Positions 18,161-22,173 of a DNA stretch of 22,173 bases are shown piece by piece (within the stretch, counting starts at the first letter, position 1; each line of letters begins with the position of its first letter). This DNA is from Entrophospora sp. SA101 (Eukaryota; Glomeromycota; Glomeromycetes; Entrophosporales; Entrophosporaceae), in the NCBI GenBank assembly GCA_958430865.1, contig CAUDNR010000008.1:1-22173 (forward strand), read 5' to 3'. The notes beneath the pieces were generated by a model, which had not been told where the DNA came from, made no database searches, and saw only the letters and a list, made by a program, of their open reading frames with translations. Position numbers and translations under genes: made by a program.

Positions 18161-20012
18161 ATGAGTTGGAATACCTGCCACCAGAACCACTTCTTAGAAC
18201 AAGTGGATATTCTTGGGATTATCAAAAATCAGATGATTTGAGGGAACTGTTAAGAACTACCATAACTGAATACTACAAAATTTGCATAAAACAGCAACTG
18301 GATAAAAGCACCACACCACTATTTTTTATGATTGCTGGTGCAGGAGAAGGAAAATCTAGGAATGCAAATGAGTTACCAAATATATTGCATGAAGAGTTTG
18401 CTTCCCATAAAGAACTGAAAAAACGATTTGAAAATGCATTAATATTTAACATCTCTCTTGAAAATGATACTAAAATTGACCTATTAGAAGAACATAGTGC
18501 TGTAACTGCCATTGCAAAACGAATGCTTTTTCAGCTAGAAAAACGCAAAGGTGGCTGGATGGAAGCACTTCGAAATATCCAGATGTATCACCAGATAAAG
18601 TAGTATCAAAGATTGCTAAACATCAAAATGTCCAACCCAAGGATTTGACCATCATTATTGTGATTGATTTACCAGGAAGATGATGGAGTAAATAAATCAT
18701 CACTATTCTATTCATGTATGACAGTTTTGAATAACTTTGCTGCATCAGGACCATTTGTGATAGGATGTTGCACAACAACACTTAGCAGACCTTTTCATGT
18801 TTTTATGAGTGCTTCACATCAAAAGCGAGTGTTTTTACCAATACCATCTTTATCACCAAGGAATGCCTGTTTTTGTTAACAATAATCTTATTGACATGCT
18901 TGTTAGTGATATGGGAGGTCATGGTCGGGCATTAGAGGCACTAAATGAAGCCCTTAATGATAATGATTTAGACAAAGTTAGCTTTCTAACCATAATGGAA
19001 GGTGTTTATGCAAAATTATCAGATCTTTACAATGAGTGGATTAACCAAACATCTTATTTGAAGCCAATTCTTTGTATAATTCTAACACAAGTTATAGTAG
19101 AAGCAAATAAAGTTATTCCAGGGACTAACTTAAAACCAGAAGACTTTTCAAAATTGGGGACGTCTAACCTGTCCATATATATGGCTTTGGCTTTTATCAA
19201 ATGCATCAGAGGACCCCACATTGCAGAGCTGGAATTTTAAATACTACCAAGAAGTTCAACACAATGAAGATTTATTAGTACCTCCTGGATGTCAATACTG
19301 GCAGCATTTTGAAGAGTTTATTGGAAGGATTCGAGTTTTAAAATCACAGGTTTTTGATCCTAATCAACATGTTGACTTGAAGGAAATTCATAGTGGAGCA
19401 TGGCATAATTTTGAAGACATAAAGATTATAAACAAAGCCTTAACACTAGAGAAAGCTACAGTATGGACCAGTACAAAATCAAGTTGTGGTACAAGGACAG
19501 TGCAATGTGAAAAGGTTAATGTACAATTGGCAGAAGCATCCCATTGTATTATTAATAAACCTAATGCACCTTATGGAGATTGTTTTTGTCCCATTTACAT
19601 TGCTAATTCACAAAATTTCTGCATTGAGAGTCATCAGTGTAAATTGATTAAAGCATCTGCAGCAATCAATGAACAATTGTTTATGGAAGAATATAATAAG
19701 GCAGCTGAACCTGGGACAGATGTGTTTATCTTTTTCACAACTGGAAAATGTGATATCTCATCACTTCCACCAAGGTCAGCAATTGTGGATAGCAAAGTGT
19801 GGAATTCATATTTTGGTCCTTTTTCTGGGCGTGCATTTATTTATTCCCAACAAAATCCACCAAATATAAATAAAGCAGTCTATACTGTTCTGACAGCAAT
19901 AACAGGAATTGGTACAAAGCATGCAGATGTCATAATGGATGAACGAAAAAAAGTCAATTTACAGATATTGAAGATTGTAATAGATGAACAAAAATACCAA
20001 AAAATGTATTAA
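18161..20012 (+). pseudogene. Crinkler-type P-loop NTPase, frameshifted
   Basis: Starts just after an acceptor (GCTATTAG) with DELEYLPPEPLLRTSGYSW, a start I recognise from Crinkler/RHS-like proteins expanded in arbuscular mycorrhizal fungi. A Walker A loop (GAGEGKS) is at about 18335-18355 and a Walker B-like strand (LTIIIVID) at about 18645-18668. Other family-like blocks are SSHQKRVFLPI-like (ASHQKRVFLP), DMGGHGRALEAL and VPPGCQYWQHFEEF. Reading frame changes four times: between 18543 and 18580, near 18670, near 18855 and near 19225, with stops just after the breaks (18601, 18681, 18877, 19238). The last 263 codons are open to TAA 20010. These breaks are too tight for introns, so it is a pseudogene unless the assembly is wrong. 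The usual amino-terminal Crinkler domain is absent. Confidence 0.8.
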
Positions 20013-20205
20013 CAAATTTCCATTTTTAGATCAAATGCTGATTAAATCTATTCCTAATTTTTATACCTCATATTTTTCTGATTCAAGAGTCCTTTTTCAT
20101 TGTGTTCTGTATCAAGAATTTTATTATAGTTTATTTTATCATTTTTTCAACTGTTTTATTAAACAATAATAAATAAAAATTATCCTTTATTGCTCTAGTT
20201 GAAAT
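20013..20205. other. Convergent intergenic gap
   Basis: About 190 bp separate two tail-to-tail pseudogenes. AATAAA words at 20168-20177 are candidate poly(A) signals for the plus-strand pseudogene. No repeat or inverted repeat marks the junction. Confidence 0.4.
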
Positions 20206-21394
20206 TTATTCTTTATTAGATTCATTTTGACCACTATGAAGGTGATATGCAAGGTTTATAACAATGAATGGATGTGGATTCAAGGAAAGACCTGAGGGGG
20301 GACCGATCTTCCAAAAACAGAATTGTCAAATGTTGTTGCTGCAATATGAACAGCATGTAAGCTACATGGAATTCTAATTGCATTTGTTCCACACTTTTGA
20401 TTGAAATTTACAACACCACCCTTAGATCCTGACATATAATTAGTATTGTCAGTAAGCCAATATAGACAATGATTTGGATCCAAGTTAAATGAACTGATTG
20501 CATCAAGTACAGTATCTGAATTGCACCGATCCAGATCCTTCATGTTCAGGATTGTAAGTATAGGTTTCTCTTCTACTACATTCCAATGTGAGACACATAC
20601 TAAAAATATTTTTTTATCACCTCTTGTACTTTCATCTGCCACGATCCCATATGATGAGAATTGAGAAGTGGTCCCTGGAAGATTTTCTGAAACTGTTATT
20701 CTTGCCACATCTTGATTCCATTTAGATAAAGTACTTGTTGAGATTCAAGTATCAGGGGAATCAACCAGGAAAGTAAAGAATTCCCTTGTGCATTGTACTG
20801 TTGATGACAATGATGATTGACCTATATTGCTCATTTGGGTCACTAGAGCAATGAACTCAAGTGTATAGGTATGTTTATTCTCTTTGACCATCTTTTTAAT
20901 ACCTTTTTGGATTTCTTTTTTAGATATGTATTTTTTTTTTGAGATCATTGATCTTATTCATGAGATATAATGATCTTTATTTTAATTGCTAAAAATTTAT
21001 GTTTGGAGACAATAGATTCATTTTTCTTTGTTAATATATTATTTTCTTTCTCTATGGATTTTATTTTATTTTCAATCTCTTGGGAACTAGATTCCAGCTT
21101 TCCAATAGTTGATAGAAGTAAATCCATTGCTTTTTTTTGTAGATATGGTGAAATAATTTCACCCTTATGATTTCCATTTGGATAAACCATTATTTCAAGC
21201 AATTTGGAACACGAAAAAATTTGCTTCTCAGGTAAAATATTGATTTTATTCATTAATTCCTGTTTAGCTTTTACAGCTTTATTACTAAATGTTGAGGAAA
21301 TATTAAGGTCAATTGGTGGTTCTATCAGTGTTTGATTTTGTATTACTGGGTGAGCTTTTAGAAGTTGTTTGCTTCTTTTGGTTAATGGTGCCAT
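20206..21394 (-). pseudogene. hAT-like transposase relic, truncated
   Basis: Begins with ATG at 21394 (MAPLTKRSK), a coiled-coil region (about 21120-20990), then KKYISKKEIQKGIKK and TLEFIALVTQMSNIGQSSLS (20948-20745). The RNase H-like core follows: YGIVADESTRGDKK, CLYWLTDNTNYMSGS and IRIPCSLHAVHIAATTF, where the C...H pair recalls the hAT core. Three lesions are visible: a frameshift near 20950, a TGA at 20742-20744 with the same frame open on both sides, and a frameshift near 20300. After the last, the frame continues as SGLSLNPHPFIVINLAYHLH to TAA at 20206. The carboxy-terminal catalytic and dimerisation part is missing, so it is inactive. From memory this family is abundant in Rhizophagus-like genomes. 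Confidence 0.8.
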
Positions 21395-22173
21395 TTTATT
21401 AGATCAAATTTTTACTAACATAAACAATTCCTAAAATGAGATTTTCAAAAGCTAATGTAATTTGGTATAATAATAAGATAACAAGATAATAAATTGAAAG
21501 CTTTTTGACAACGTTATGAACGTTTTTGAATTTACGTTTTGGTCTGATTTATCTTTAAAAGGAAAAGATTTACAAAAACTATAGCGGAAATTTTACAGTA
21601 ACAGTCGTGTGACATGTCCTTTCAAATTATTTTCTATATTAAATAAAAAATTTCTAATTCGTGTCACATGAATTTTTTTTAAAATAGCTCGTTATTTTTA
21701 TAATAAACTCGAACTTCGTTGTTAGAGTAAAATAAAAATACTACATTAAAGCTTTCGAATGAATACTCTTTCATATCGAAAGGTCTTCTCTATATAAATC
21801 TACGACTATTCAAAAATGGTGTTACTTTTTCACTTCAAACCTCAGATTATTTTTCAATATCGCTTTAAAAGACCTGATAGTGACTGAAGAGGAGTAAAAT
21901 ACTCTAAGCTTTCATATGGTCATTACTTTATGGGGGGTGTTGGTTAATAAGTTTTAGAGATGTTTACGAAAAACTATTTTATAGAAATTTAACAGTCAAG
22001 AATTTTATACAGATTGGATTCAGCAAAAAATTTTTAAAAAGAGAAATCAAAAGAACCAAGTTTACAACATATTATTTATGAAAGTAAGTAATAGATATTA
22101 TAGGAAAAAAATGTATAACTATATTATAAAAGAATTATTTGTTTATATATTTATTTATCTAGGAGAGAATGTA
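21395..22173. other. Upstream flank of the hAT-like relic and window end
   Basis: AT-rich DNA without long ORFs. GTGTGACATG (21608) and GTGTCACATG (21661) are related words about 50 bp apart. At the end, the plus strand is open for about 33 codons before a consensus donor GTAAGT at 22084, and a candidate acceptor TTATCTAG ends at 22162, giving a 79-nt intron. This may be part of a gene continuing beyond the window, but the coding evidence (KKRNQKNQVYNILFMK) is thin. No terminal inverted repeat pairing the relic with its 3' side was found. Confidence 0.3.

Noticed and set aside
20970..21170. Plus-strand ORF opposite the hAT-like relic
   Set aside because: Antisense shadow of the coiled-coil region.

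Overview
The window looks like nuclear DNA of an arbuscular mycorrhizal fungus (Glomeromycotina, Rhizophagus-like). This is inferred from its very high A+T content (about three quarters by eye), short GT-AG introns, and gene families that I recognise from memory as expanded in that lineage. No database search was possible, so genus and species are not claimed.

Layout. 1-1.0 kb: two nested short inverted-repeat transposons (one hAT-type) and a TTCGAA-rich minisatellite. 1.03-1.34 kb: the amino-terminal stub of a paralogous gene, cut off after about 55 codons and abutting antisense coding-like sequence. 1.35-10.1 kb: gene-poor repeat territory. It contains a long, diverged inverted repeat (about 1.77-2.71 kb against 8.44-10.08 kb), several fold-back elements (4.14, 8.07, 9.07, 10.73 kb), a shattered transposase-like relic (5.14-5.44 kb, minus strand) and some exon-like islands. 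11.1-13.2 kb: the one clearly intact gene, a 699-codon uninterrupted ORF of a lineage-specific family of unknown function; the stub at 1.03 kb is its paralog. 13.2-16.9 kb: intergenic DNA with minus-strand coding-like pieces, a fold-back element, and a second copy of the 1.35-1.78 kb repeat carrying a 444-bp hAT MITE whose empty site is preserved in the first copy.

16.9-21.4 kb holds broken genes: a frameshifted helix-turn-helix-like remnant (+), a coiled-coil exon followed by a Crinkler-type P-loop NTPase with four frameshifts (+), and, tail to tail with it, a truncated hAT-like transposase relic (minus) with a stop codon and two frameshifts. 21.4-22.17 kb is non-coding except for a possible exon and intron at the very end.

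The genes do not form a pathway. The picture is one live family member surrounded by decaying relatives and transposons. I see no CRISPR array, rRNA, convincing tRNA or operon-like system. The most informative signals are the MITE with a preserved empty site, the shared splice phase between the coiled-coil exon and the P-loop exon, and the conserved but functionally unknown 699-residue protein.
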